From Planococcus citri (Eukaryota > Arthropoda > Insecta > Hemiptera > Pseudococcidae): a stretch of DNA of 64,000 bases. A program made the position numbers and the translations under genes. The stretch spans positions 27,280,001 to 27,344,000 of the forward strand of contig NC_088679.1 in NCBI RefSeq assembly GCF_950023065.1. Direction: 5' to 3'. The stretch's first letter is position 1, and every line of letters begins with the position of its first letter. A model generated the notes under the pieces. It did no database searches and was not told the origin of the DNA. It saw only the letters and a program-made list of their open reading frames with translations. Shown here piece after piece: positions 49,560-62,255 of this stretch.

Positions 49560-52500
49560 GGTGAAACCTTTTATACCTATTTGGTCATTTTTTCCCCGAA
49601 TGATGTAGCAGAGATGTAAGTCGACAGAACGAATGTCGGACTTGCAAAACGATTGACCAGATTTTCATAACAATATACGTATTTCCTACTCTCGATGAGG
49701 TAAATCACAACAAAATGAGTTTCCTAATAGGTAGGTAGGTACGTAGCCTACTTCACTGCCTGATTGAAATTGTTTTTTTTTTCAAAATGGCTACGTTATC
49801 AGCCGCCGAAAAAATCTAATTTCATGAATTTTATACTCGTAGGCAGGAATATAAACCAATACCATTTAGATACGCGTATTCACTAATAATTTTTTTTAAT
49901 AGTCGCTTTACAGATCGTTAAATAATGTTAATAAAAATATTATGCATGTTTTGTAATATTTAGGTAGCGATTTTTATACACATCTAATGGCTGATTCTAG
50001 CCTATATTTCAATTTTTATATTGGCGAGTCTAATTAACCCAGATTATCCAACAGAACAACGAGAGCTCACAAAATAATATAATACAAAAACGAATTTTGT
50101 TCAAGTTCAAAATTTAATGACACGAGCTATCCAGCATAGGTAATTAGGTATTTTAAAAATTTATCCAAAAATGAATTTCATCTTCCAAAAATTTTGGTTA
50201 GAGGGTTTTATTAGGATTTATGCTCTTTCAAATTCAAGTGGTTTTGTATCAACTTATGTTGAAATGAAAAATGAAATCTGATAGTTTTTAGAAACAGGAA
50301 AGGAGGATTCCGAACTAAAAAAAAACTAAAAATGACGAAATGCTTCCGATAACACTTCATGAAAACTCATAAGGTGGTTTTCAAAAAATTCCAGCGGGCT
50401 ATGGAAAAAATTTCAAGATCATAATTTCAATTACGATCACGTGAAAAGTGGATTTTAAAACAGGATTAGTAGGTAAGTCGTAATAAAAATAACCTAGAAG
50501 AAATATTTCCAGAGTTGCAGCTACTCAATCGCACATTTCAATATCCGGGGATATTCTAAGTAGAATTAAAAAATTGTGCCTGAAAAAAAAAACGCTTTTT
50601 CTCACTGAAGTCGAAAGAGGCCACGAGAACAATTGATAAGTCAAAATATGACCTAGAAAGAAAGTTCCATGAGTTTTAGCTGCTCAATGACTCATTTTGA
50701 AATTTTAGGACATTTTATGAGGGGTCAGCGAAGTTTCCAATCCCAAGGGGGTGGACCTATGGCCACTCAAAGAAGAGGTGTTGTGAAATTAAGGACCTTA
50801 GAAAAATTTTTCAGCTTCTAAACATGTTGATTTGTAGAAAAGATTGAATAATTTTGAACAGGTGCTTAAAACTTGGCCTCTTTAAAGTCATTTCGCAGTT
50901 TTCCATGTGTTTTGAGACCTCTCAGAAGGGAAGAGGGGGTAATTTTACAAAAATAAACATTGCTGATTCAAAATTTATCCTGAAGTGCTTCATTGTGAAA
51001 AAATTCTGATCAGCGTTTTCAAAATATTTGTTCTCTATTGGCACCTCACTCCTTTCTGTTTTTTTTTTCACTTCAAATGGAGATACCTAGGTACATAATT
51101 TTTTTTATTCGCGGACGAATCTGAATTGAAAGAATAGGTGTGAGAGTTCATCACTACTTGAAATTTCAGGTGCTGAAGTGCATTTATTGGTTTTTGACCA
51201 ATTTTTGAATAGCAAATGGCAAGAATTGGGCGAAAAGACAAAGTATAACCAAACCATATAAAGCTGAAATTTGGTAGGTATGTAAAATGTATCCTATTCT
51301 CAGCCTCCCAAGTCGGTGGGAAACAATTTCGAGCAATTCTGGAGCCTCCTGCGAATTGTTAAAAGTTGAAGTTCCCTCAAAATTCAGCTTCAAGTGAAAC
51401 TTTTTATTATGGTGTCTTATCCGTTGAACTCATTAAGCTGGACTAGGAGGGGGCAGGGGCGGGGACTGGGGAGAGGAATCTGTTGAGTACCTACTGACCC
51501 TCTTTAGGAATTCTGACGTTATTAAATACGTTTTTCATGCATGAAAAGTAGAATATGAACCATCTCAATTACGTACTTTGGAAATTTTTCCAAACCCCCT
51601 CACTTCGAGTGACCATAGGTCCACCCCCCTGGGGTTGGAAACTTCACTGCCCCCTCATTCGACTGGGAATTCAGAGGAGAACAAAATCGATAAGAAGCAT
51701 TTTTGCATGAAAATGCATATTTTCGGAGTAGTACGCCAAAAACCGAATTTGGGGGGCTTAGGGTTCACAAAAAAGGGGGAAGCGTACACCGGGTTCACCC
51801 GGACACCCAAAATTCGTGTTCAGCGTATCAAAAAAACTCCCATATACCAAAAGTCAGCTTGTTATCAAACTTTTCCTTATGACCAGGTATTTTTTGAGCT
51901 AATTCTCCTGGAGTAATGCCTTAAGTCACTTTCAACTTCAAGGTCGTAGGTATTTCCGGTTAAAAAACTTCACATTAGGTAGGTAAATTTGAGAATAATT
52001 CAAGTAGGTAACTATTTGAAAATTGCGAATTTCGAAGATGAAAAAATTGGAAGACAATAATCACACTTTTCGATGCCTCCTTTCGTCTCTTAAAAAATTT
52101 GAGAGGGTCAAAATTCTGAAATTTTGAGTGAGGGCTTTATCTACAGACAGTTTTCGTATACCTATGCTGAATCAGATTAAAATGTTCAAATTTACGGTAA
52201 GTATGGTATTGGAATATCAAAATACGGATTTTGAAAGCACAGTAAGTCTTTGTTTTTGATGTTATTTTAAGCAACATTTTCAACGAAAAGAAGACAAAGC
52301 CAGATTTTCAAACGTTGAGGTTTTCTAAAAAAAAAAACTGTGATTATATATTTTTTTTTTTGCATTATTTTGATAAAAAATCCCATAAAATGTTTTGAAA
52401 AATGAACAAAAGTGAAGGTATTTTAATTTGAAATACAAATTGGATATCAACAAGTCAAGTTTTTGGTCTGCTCTGAGCCCATCTCCTCCATAATAATTTT

Positions 52501-53323
52501 AAACCAAAAATTAAAGGAGGCTCTCAGTGGAAATTGGAATAAATTTTGAAGTAGGTACCTACATGATAAGGTTTCTTTCTTGCTGCATTTTTCATGTCAA
52601 TTTTGCAATTAGTGAAAAGTATTTTTTTTTTTTTTTTCATCATCGAATGAATATAAATGTTGGACATATCTACCAAATTTTCATTTCTACGACTTCCAGT
52701 TCCATTTTATTTTTTTCCCCTCGAGGCTTCGAAAGTCGAAACAAAAAAGCTAAAATTTTTAATTTTTAGAGCAAGTGCGATGAATTTTGAAATTGAAACC
52801 ACGATACCACGAAAAACGAAAATTTGTGTTTATTTTTATTTCTATTCTATTTATTTTTCTTCCAGGCTAGGATGCTTTGCTGGCTCATAAAATGGACTTT
52901 TACAGCTTAAAATGATTTTAAAACACCAAAAGAGAGAAAAAATTTAAAAAATAAAATAAAATAATAAACCAGAAACTTTTTTTAAAAAATAAAATTGAAA
53001 AATTCTGAAAATTAGCCAGAAGCCAGAATAAGAAACACCAAACACCGTCTCTTGACCGGTAACACTGCTAATAACCCCACCAAAACACTTCACTCGCCGC
53101 CTTACGTACGTTATTGATAAAAAAAAATCTGAATTCTGAACACTAAAAACACCAGCGAAAAGCAATGATATCACCGAACACTGAACAGTTGAAATGACTC
53201 AAGTCCGTTAGTTCCGAGATCATTAAATCGTGATTTATGCGGCCATGGGAAGAATTATTTGCGATTTAATAATCCGGTGATCATTGATCGTTCCAATGCT
53301 ACAAAGGAGTCCAATCGATAACA
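49560..53323. other. Gene-free stretch with an inverted repeat
   Basis: No gene supported. A ~52-bp block at 50717-50768 is inverted at 51607-51658 (GGTGGACCTATGGCCACTC core), bracketing ~840 bp, a possible TIR element. A ~160-bp unit near 50470-50640 is partly duplicated just downstream. Confidence 0.5.
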
Positions 53324-55350
53324 ATGTATAAGGCGAACTTACACGACTTGTTTCCATCAAAATGGAGCGGTGTAATATTCCTCATGTATATGTTTCTCTT
53401 CATTTGCCAAGGTATGTACATACAGTTCATAATTTTGCACATTTTATTCCAAAAATTCGAGTTCATTTTGATACCTATACGTTGTTTTACAGGATTACTG
53501 GTAACCTCGTCTCAGGAATCAAATAACAGCTATCACTATAACACTGTGGTTGTGGTGTTACTCACTGAAATGATGAAGCTGATAATTTCTATGGTCATTT
53601 ATACATCGAGGTTTGATATTAATAGTGTTTGAAAACTCGAGAGTCGAGATAATGTAGAATTACGTATCAATAATTGATATCTTGTTACAGGAATGGGTCA
53701 TTTTCGATTTTCAATCAAGCTATTGTACATATCAAACGTGAGTAAACTTGTGCATAAATTTTCGAGGTATATTACTCGAAAAATCTTGACAGTGGGGACC
53801 AACGCTCACAATCTATCAGTGGATGAGACTTTTAATGCTGTTCCCACTGTTGGCATTTTTTGGGTGACAGTAAAAAAATAGATACCTACTCAGTTCGAAA
53901 TTCCTAGGCTAAATAATCTAATCGAATATTCACTATTCAATTTCAGTCCTATGGTTATATTTTATTCCATCTCTGCTGTATTGTTTCTACAATAATTTAT
54001 CTTTCGTTAATTTGCTCAACTACGATCCATCTACTTACTCCATACTACTTCAGCTACGAGTGGTCATTACAGGAATTTTATTTCAAGTAAATATCACCTA
54101 AATTCAAATCATTTCAAACCTTTCATCAACTCATCTAGATCATACGTATTTTTACAGATGCTTTTCAAAAAAATTCTCACAAAGACTCAGTGGATATCGT
54201 TAATATTATTAACTTTCGGATGCATGATGAAGAACATTGATCTCGATTTTCACGACAGCGTTGTTCTTCCTTCAGCCATCGCCAGTGATCCATCATCGAT
54301 GGGTAAAAAAGATGGAATGGGGTTGAATTCTGGAACTATTTTCATACTGATACAAGTAAAAAAAAAAAATCAATCAATTTTAAATTCATCATTTTCTTCT
54401 GCGAGCGTCGAAAGTAACTTGTTATTTTGTGTTTTAAAGGTCCTTTGCTCTTGTTTGGCCGGTGTCTATATTGAATTTTTACTCAAGAGAGAAGGATTAC
54501 ACGTTGATATTTTCGTTCAAAATACGTTTCTTTACGTCGACTCGATCGTTTGTAATTTATTGGTTTTGCTGTGGCAATGGGACGTGACGGTATTTTCTCA
54601 ACAGTCTTTTCAACATATTTTTAATCTAAAGGTGAGTAAATTACGATATCGAGTCAATTAGAAAATCAGTATTTCATTTAAATTACAACTTGCACCATTT
54701 GTATTACGTTTCTGACCATTTCTGCATATAATTAATTGATTTAAAAATCGAGAAAAAAAATATGAAAATCGTACTCGAGAATACGTTGTTGAGAAACCCA
54801 ATTAAATAGGATTTTTCAAAATTTCAATAGCACATTAAACACTAGCGTAACTCCATTCATTTCATTATCAATATCACGCTTGACATTTCCGCCAACTTCA
54901 TCTACCCGAGAAGGTTAATCATCTCGAGATTACGTCCTTTATCAGCGGAATTGTCAGTAAAAATTTAAATACTCATTTTATCGTCGTGAATTACGCGAAG
55001 AAAACGCAATTAAGTATTTAAAACACCTCGCGATTCGCATAAAAGTGTATTTAACCAACATTCTTATCAACTTTCAGGTACTACTCGTAATATTGAACAA
55101 CGCTGCCGTGGGAATCGTTGCAAGTTTCTTCTTAAAATACCTAAATTCTATACTGAAAACGGTGGCATCGGCTTTAGAATTGGTATTCATCGCTATTCTG
55201 ACCTGGATCATTTTCGACGTACCGATCAAAAGCAACGCCGCTGTATCGATAATCGTTATAATCCTTTCTATTATTTTATACTCGAAGAACCCGGTACAGA
55301 ATCCAGCACCCAGTGAACCGAAACATAAGGAAAATTACACCGATGTTTGA
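53324..55350 (+). CDS. Golgi nucleotide-sugar transporter (SLC35A family, senju-like), 351 aa
   Basis: Seven exons: 53324-53411, 53493-53610, 53691-53737, 53947-54086, 54158-54355, 54440-54631, 55078-55350, all joining in frame. The product is hydrophobic with about ten membrane segments. Family motifs include LLVTSSQESNNSYHYNTVVV at the start, YCFYNNLSFVNL with STYSILLQLRVVITGILFQ, a KKILTKTQW loop, FGCMMKNID, and NNAAVGIVASFFLKYLNSI with LKTVASALE near the C-terminus. These define SLC35A-type antiporters that import UDP- or CMP-sugars into the Golgi. The start resembles Drosophila senju (a UDP-galactose transporter) and the SLC35A4/A5 branch; the exact substrate is not decided. It is convergent with a sulfotransferase gene 467 bp away. 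Confidence 0.86.
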
Positions 55351-55711
55351 ATATATTCGGAACAATTTCGTTACCAGTTCGAACAAAGATGCGAATCTCA
55401 CGTCGACGGGAGAAGTCGAGACAACTAGTCATGAATTTCATTATCTTGACCAAAAATCGATCATCTATTCAGTTAAGTAATTCTTAAGCACATTGGGAGA
55501 CATATGTATAATAATATTACGTGGCGTAGAAACATTATGTGTAATGCTGTGATCTTGATTGTGTTTCAATTTTTTTTTTAAATACTTTTTCAAGTTTTAA
55601 GTAGTGTGATTTTTCTAAATGCAAAAATGCTTTATTTTGTAGGGTTCGTTTACCTTGAATTTGTTTCGTTACACGAGTTACACGTTTGATTTGATTTTTA
55701 TATCGTTTAAG

Positions 55712-55717
55712 TTTATT
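55712..55717 (-). promoter_or_regulatory. Candidate poly(A) signal of the sulfotransferase gene
   Basis: AATAAA on the minus strand about 100 nt beyond the stop codon at 55817. Confidence 0.5.
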
Positions 55718-55816
55718 ATTTCCAGTATTAATAATAATGTTTATCACGTTTACGTTTTTTTTTTTTTTTTTTTTTTGGAAATTAGGTTCGGTAAATTGAA
55801 ACTGAAAGCATCGAGA

Positions 55817-57230
55817 TCAACTGGAAGCGTATTTATAGTACGGTTTCTCATCGTAACCGAATAATTCGAAATCTAATCGATATTTTTCGAATAACTTGCT
55901 CACATCTGATTGACTCAATTGTGAGAAGTACACCTTAGCTAAATCACTGACACCGGTAACTCTATCGTTTGAAAATGGATTAGTCTTATGACGCCATCTA
56001 GGTTTAATTTTATCTTGTAAATTCGCCTCGTGAATTACGAATAATTGATCTTCCATCATTGTTTCTAGTTGGCCGACGATATCGTACTTGACCATACAAG
56101 GAGTACAAAATAAATAATACGGTATCCAATGGTCATCGGCTCTGGTTCGAAGATCAGTATCGATTAAATGTCTGAAATAGGTAAAATCATGAAAATAAAT
56201 TAGGCTATCGAAGACTCGAGATGTTAACCAAAATTTGTATAATCTCACTTCACGAATTCTCTAAACGTAGGTTCAACTCCAATCGGTTCTTTTTCTTCAT
56301 TCCAAATGTACTGGCCTGGTTTCAAGATCAGTCTAGAGTTCGTGTTGTTTCCACCGGTTCTATACTTGGCGACGATTTTCGAACCGAAAGATTGATAAAA
56401 GTGATGAGTGCCATCGATACCTCTCACAGCAACGTTCTCAAGTTTATCACGATAAGCAGAGAGAATCCTTTCGAACGGATGTCGAACGATGAGGAATTTC
56501 AACGAGTGTTCTAGAGCCTTGAATACACAGATCAGTATTTCAAGTTCAACTCGAAAACGACGAAGATAAAAATTTAAATAAATATTTACTCGTTTAGCGT
56601 CGTCGCTTTCCAAAGACGGTAGAATATCTCTTACTACATCGTTGATTTGTTTCTTCGAATTAGCTATTTGGGTTTCGCTAGAGCCGCCTAGTAGGGCTAA
56701 GTTATACAACCAAGTTGACGTACCAGCTTTGTAGATCGGGCACCAAGATAATTTGTGTTTTCTGTTCGGGATAATAATTCGCCGAATTAATCGATTATAA
56801 TAATGACTCACAGAATTCGAAAAAATAAAAACGTTAATGCAATCAGACTCACAAATCGTAGAAGAAAATTTCATACTGAGGTGCCGGAGGTTCTTTGAAA
56901 ACTGTCGGTTTCGAAGAAACCCAATATCTTCCCAAATTATATCGTTTGCATACATTTTCCAAGTTCGATAACCGAAGACTGTTTCTTTTACGAGCTTTTA
57001 TCTGGAAAAAAATTGAGCATTACTTGAATAGATAGGTAAGGTACCTTACCTATGTAATTATTATAGATACAAATTTCACATGATCATAGCTCACTTACGA
57101 TGATCTGTTCGGTTTTTAATTCAGGTTGACGAGGGATAATATTCGAGTTTTCGAAAATCAAGTAAATGAAAAGAATACTCAGAAACACTACAAAACATTT
57201 TACAATTTTTGTTTGAAATCGAAACACCAT
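55817..57230 (-). CDS. Carbohydrate sulfotransferase (CHST11/12/13-like), 358 aa
   Basis: Five exons on the minus strand: 57230-57099, 57001-56853, 56761-56590, 56517-56249, 56171-55817, all in frame; CHST11 is 352 aa. Exon 1 encodes a short cytosolic lead and a signal anchor (CFVVFLSILFIYLIF), as in type II Golgi enzymes. The 5'-phosphosulfate loop is CPIYKAGTSTWLYNL (about 101-115) and the 3'-phosphate site is FLIVRHPFERILSAYRDKL (about 159-177). The C-terminal part has HWIPYYLFCTPC and YDIVGQLE, both typical of the HNK-1ST/C4ST family, which transfers sulfate from PAPS to chondroitin-type or related glycans in the Golgi. The exact acceptor sugar cannot be told from sequence. Intron donors are standard GT. 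Confidence 0.9.
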
Positions 57231-57600
57231 TTACTAACATTTCAAAGAAATCAAACCATGTAGGTAAAAGAAAATAATTTCGTTCTGTTTACAGCGAAGA
57301 CTTTGGGTATAAACAAGAGAGCAATGATAACAAAAAAAACTAGTTTGGTCTGCTACTAGTATGATGCCATATTATAAGATGAGTATCAAGAATTCAATAC
57401 TCGTCGCATCATTATAGGTAAAATATCTTCGAGGTAACAAGTGGTCGATTACTTCAAGGTCGCCATTCGTGACCATACCATCTTAATAAAGTGAGACATG
57501 GCTGTTTGGGTCATCATTTCTTGAAAAATGAAACGTCGAAAATGACAAATTCGGGTGACGTTTTTCATTTTGAAAAAATTTTTAAAACGGCTTTAAGTTT
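57231..57600. other. Upstream flank of the sulfotransferase gene
   Basis: AT-rich; should contain its promoter. No distinct element seen. Confidence 0.35.
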
Positions 57601-57629
57601 TTTTTTTAAATTAAATTTTTGAGGAAAAA

Positions 57630-58320
57630 AATTTTGTTTTCTGACCGGAAGGCCGGATCCGGCCAATGGTAGTATGGGTCGATTTGGTATCTAGCACAGA
57701 CCGTTTGACCAAAATTTGAGCACTGCAAGACGTGCAAGTACATTTGATGCGCTGCTTTAATAGAGTTTTCAATTTTTTCAATGACAGGCATAAAAAAAAC
57801 CAGATGGACAAAAAATAATGATTTCTGATGATAATTCCATATCCGGCCGACGGCAACATTAATCAATTAGGTATCAAGCATTAACCCTTCGGCCAAAATT
57901 TTAGCTGCTCAAGTTCATGTGGTGGGGAGAAACGGCCATTTTTCAAATTCACCGAAAATATGAGAAAAAAAGTAAAAAATTCTGTTTTCTGACCGGAGGG
58001 CTGAATTCGGCCAATGGTAGTATGAGTCGATCAGGTATCTAGAAGACTACCTTTGGCCCAAATTTGAGCTCCGGAAGTTGATACGCGGGAAAGATGGATA
58101 TTTGTAGTTTTTTCCAGTTTTCTGAGTTGAACAGCTATACCTGTGTACATAAAACTTCAAACGCTCACCAAAAATCGAAAAATCAACTTGATCAGCTGAA
58201 AATTGGAGGATGGGTGTTTTTTGAGGTCCTCTTTCCAACGGTCCAAGACCCAAGACTCCAAGTTTCATTCAAATCGGAAAGTATCATGTGGGGGGCTTCC
58301 CTTGTGAGTTTAAAATATTG
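57630..58320. repeat. Dispersed repeat block with three diverged direct units
   Basis: A unit of the form TTCTGACCGGAAGGCCGGAT, CGGCCAATGGTAGTATGGGT, GGTATCTAG, then CCAAAATTTGAGC recurs at about 57637-57735 and 57980-58078, with a weaker unit near 57840-57915. From 58160 to 58310 the sequence resembles, in inverse orientation, the left end of the element at 16495, ending TTCCCTTGTGAG. Confidence 0.6.
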
Positions 58321-59201
58321 GGTCATGACTTTTGGGTTTTTGAAAAAGTGTCAATGCAACCTATCAAAGTGCATTAAAATTTTGCGAAAAATTAAAGCAT
58401 TTCTATGTACAAAAATGCTTCTCGAGCATTTTAAAAGAATTTTGAGCTTAAAATTTGGTCATGATTTTTGACATTTTTGAAAAAAGCGTCATGCGACCTA
58501 AAATGGGTTAAAATTTTGACAAATGATCAAGCATTTTTATTAAACCCTTTTTGAGCACTTTTGAAGAATTTTTAGCTCGAACTTGGATCATGATTTTCGA
58601 TATTTTTGAAAAAGTACAATGCGTATCAGTCTCATGAGCATGTTTCGGAAGAGATCCGACGTGAGCTGGACTGTGAAAGCAGCAGAAAAGAAGCGAGATT
58701 ACCAAGTATTTTAAATACCTAATTGATTTCAAACTAATTGAATTAGGTCACATACCGCATCTCTTCTTTGATAGTTTCTAAAAATCGACTAAGTTTGAAG
58801 CTTTCAACACATTCTTGGATTTTTCTTTTTCAAAAACGACCGCAGGAGAAAATTTTTAATTCGGACACGTCAATTGGACCAAGAAGTGGTAGGGGGAGTC
58901 CGGCGATTTTTTTGAAATTTTTCCTGTGGAAAGACCTTTCGAAGGGATGACCAATGGCGCAAATCGCAGCCCTCTAGCTCATTTTTAAAGGCGGCCAGGG
59001 GGTGTCAAAATTTTCAGTGAACTTGAAATATCATCCATTTCAGCAGTGGATAACTCGATACCCGCGATACCTACCAAAATGGAACTTTTTCTCATAGTTA
59101 GGGGTTTTGAAAGGCTTTTTGTTGATATCATAAAAATCAGTGTAGCCACTTTTTTTCGTACAAAAAATTCGCTCAAAAAGTTTCGAAACGTAGTTTTCAT
59201 A

Positions 59202-59905
59202 TCGTTTCGACTCTCAAAAATTCTGAAAAAAATATATTATGGACAACTTTTCATGCTGAATAACATATTAAAAAATTGGGTTGGTAACATGTTGCAAAGT
59301 TGATTTTAAAAATTTTAAAGTTTGCGAAAAAATGCGATTTTTTGATTTAAAACATTGAAAAAAGTTTTGATAGGTGAAGTTGACCCATTTGACCCCTATT
59401 TTTACGTATCTGTCGAAAAAGTTGAAAACCCCCTTTCACTCGATGAAATGAATTCCTCACAAAAAAATCAAAATTCTAAAAGATTCAAAAAATAAACGAA
59501 TTTTAGTTTTTTGTTGTGAGTGTAATTTTAATCAAGTTTTTCATGAAATACGTCAGAAAGAGGTCAAAATAAGACAACTGAATAAATTTAAACTTTTTTT
59601 GACGATTGAAATTGAGAATTGAATTTTTTTTAATTTTGATTTTTTTGTGAGGAGTTCATTTCATCGAGTGAGAGGGTTTTTTCAATTTTTTCGACCGATA
59701 CGTAAAAATAGGGGTCAAATGGGTCAACTTCACCTATCAAAACTTTTTTCAATGTTTTAAATCAAAAAATCGCATTTTTTCGCAAACTTTAAAATTTTTA
59801 AAATCAACTTTGCAACATGTTACCAACCCAATTTTTTAATATGTTATTCAGCATGAAAAGTTGTCCATAATATATTTTTTTCAGAATTTTTGAGAGTCGA
59901 AACGA
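59202..59905. repeat. Long near-perfect inverted repeat (~275-bp arms, ~153-bp spacer)
   Basis: The arm 59202-59475 (TCGTTTCGACTCTCAAAAAT to the TCACAAAAAAATCAAAATT region) is reverse-complemented at 59629-59905 with only a handful of differences. Landmarks appear in both arms: AACATGTTGCAAAGTTGATT, AGGTGAAGTTGACCCATTTG, CACTCGATGAAATGAA. No ORF. Likely a foldback or long-TIR MITE; transcription would give a long double-stranded hairpin. Confidence 0.85.
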
Positions 59906-60479
59906 ATCTTGAATGGCCCGAGTGAAGCGAATGCAAAAGTTTTAGAAAATTAAACTGATTTGTATCGAAAATTCCCGCAAGGATTTAGATTACCCTAATT
60001 CATGATCATGATGAAGAAATTCAGGTCAACAATTAAATCAGCTCTTCATATTTTCATTTTTTTTTTAAATGGCAAAATTAAAAAGTAAAAGTAGGTGAAC
60101 TACGTTTTATTAAATATTAATTAATTTGAGATTTCTGAAATTTTCGCTACTTACATTTGACTGCATAAAACTGTAATACTGAAAACAAAGATTAGATAAT
60201 AGATAAGCACAAAACAAATTTATTTTACAGTTGAAAAAAATGTAATATTAGCCGACTTTCAAATCATAATAGGTACCTACATATGTAGAGTGTACATATG
60301 TAGGTGTAGCCTACTGACTACCTATACCTACTTGCAATATTAGCAAAAAGCACAGTTTTTAGTAAAAAAAAAATTAGGTACTTACCGATAATCATCAAAA
60401 CTAAGAAATAGATTTTAATGGCCAGCATTGCGCGATGTTTCTTGAAATTAATTATTTTTAAATCAAGAATTCTGACTCA

Positions 60480-61070
60480 CACAGCAGTGACCATATGTGA
60501 TCAATTTTTTACTTGGTGACTTCTGGTGAATCCTGGTGAATTTTGGTGAATCAGTCACCAGAACATTACCAAAACACAAAAAATTCATATTTGATTGTCT
60601 GGGTGACTTCTTGGAGACAGATTCCCCAATCTGTGACCATATGAGATCGATTTTGTGCTTGGTTGACTTTTGGTGAGTCAACAACCCAGAAGTCACCTGG
60701 ATTCACCAAAATTCACCACCTACAAAATCGATCATATATGATCACTGCTTGATGAACCTGTCAGCAAAAAGTCACCAGACAGTCAAATAATAATAAATTT
60801 CAATATGTTTTAAAAATCATCAGGATTCACCATAAGTCACCAAGTACAAAATCGATCACATATGGTCGCTGCTTGTTGAATCAGTCACCAAGAAGACACC
60901 AAACCATAGAAAATTCCTGTTTGACTGTTTGGTGACTTTTTAGAGACAGATTCACACTAAGCGGTGAGCATATTGTGATCGATTTGGTACTTGGTGACTT
61001 TTGGCGAATCCTCGTGACTGTTGGTTAGTCTGTCAACAAGAAGTCACCAAACCATAGAAAATTCCCTACT
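60480..61070. repeat. Array of alternating inverted and direct repeats rich in GGTGA/TCACC
   Basis: A ~50-bp unit (GTGACCATATGTGATCGATT, then TTGTACTTGGTGACTTTTGG and TGAATCC) is in plus orientation near 60487, 60637 and 60965, and in minus orientation near 60700-60755 and 60825-60885. Between units lies a second element, TCACCAAACCATAGAAAATT with GTTTGACTGTTTGGTGACTT. No coding potential. Mixed orientation makes it a foldback-rich block. Confidence 0.75.
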
Positions 61071-61079
61071 TGCATTTTA

Positions 61080-62255
61080 ATCATTATGTAACCCACTTGA
61101 CATAATACAACCCTCCCCCCTAAAAAAATCGGAAAATTCTTTCATTTCCCCCCTCAATTCCCTTCAAAAATCACACACGAACGTTTTCAGCATTCACACT
61201 TTATTTTCCTCTACAAATCACACCACCACCATTTCCAAAGGTAAACATCTTTCACGCATATTCTCCCCTTCTATAATTTCCATCCCTTTCAAACACCTAG
61301 GTAAGGTAGGTAGGTAATTCGACAAAGATAAATTGTCTCTAACAGCCCTTTGCATATTATAGGCATCGTTTACCTACACGAGTTCAATCACTCGACCGTA
61401 ACACTCAAATTACCTCAATGAGACATCGTTGCTAACCAATGACACTGCTATAACAATACCTCGAATGCTATTCGTCGATTTTCCGGGTATAATGAAGAAC
61501 AAAAAAAAAACACGAAAAATATTAGCTGCCTAATGCTTATCGAAGAAAGTCTATCAGCGATGAGGGAAAAAAACATAGCGTATTGCCGAATTGAGGCCAT
61601 TTACATTTGAATTTGAAATGGTGGAAAGCTGCAGGGTGGTCGATATATAGTGTGTGCAGAATGAAGTAAAGCGGCATGGCAGTGGCAGTGGGTTAATACA
61701 TCGACATTTTCTACCTGCTACGAAATGTTCATACCTGGCCATAAAGTGCCTTATAGTATATTTAGATGTGAGGACTACGATATTACGGGTACTTGCCAGT
61801 TTGACGGAATTGTTCCTTAGTTACAGTGTTTTTCTTGTACCTACGCGTTTCGGTAGGGTTTTCTTTCTTTCTTTTTTTTTCCAGAGGGAGAAAGTGATAC
61901 GAGTTAAATATTCTATCAGTGTATGGTCGTGAAATTCGTGTACTTTGAATGGTGACGAGGTGATTTATGCGCGTTTTAAAAATCAAGATGGTTTATTGAT
62001 TTCATTTTCGTATAAAATGTGATACCTAGTTCGATTCGCGATTACCTACCGGAATTTATTTTTAGAAATATACATAACTCGATGGGTAAGTGTTTCAGAT
62101 GTGATTTATGGCTCGATTCTCTCCCTCTTCCGGTAATTTTTCAAAATCTGGTATCTTTTTTAAATGAAACACCTCAGCGTTGAAAATCTTGCTCAATTTC
62201 AGGAGTCTCGATTTGCACCATAAAACACACCGATCCATATTGATCCTCTATCATA
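61080..62255. other. 5' flank of the TOG-array gene
   Basis: No coding sequence recognised. A TTTCAG acceptor-like site at about 62198-62203 suggests that the last ~50 bp before the ATG are 5' UTR joined to an upstream non-coding exon. Confidence 0.4.

Noticed and set aside
51578..51916. 112-aa ORF
   Set aside because: Overlaps one arm of an inverted repeat, no family features, poor start context.
57606..57866. Overlapping 82- and 86-aa minus-strand ORFs
   Set aside because: They lie in diverged direct repeats and show no conserved protein features.
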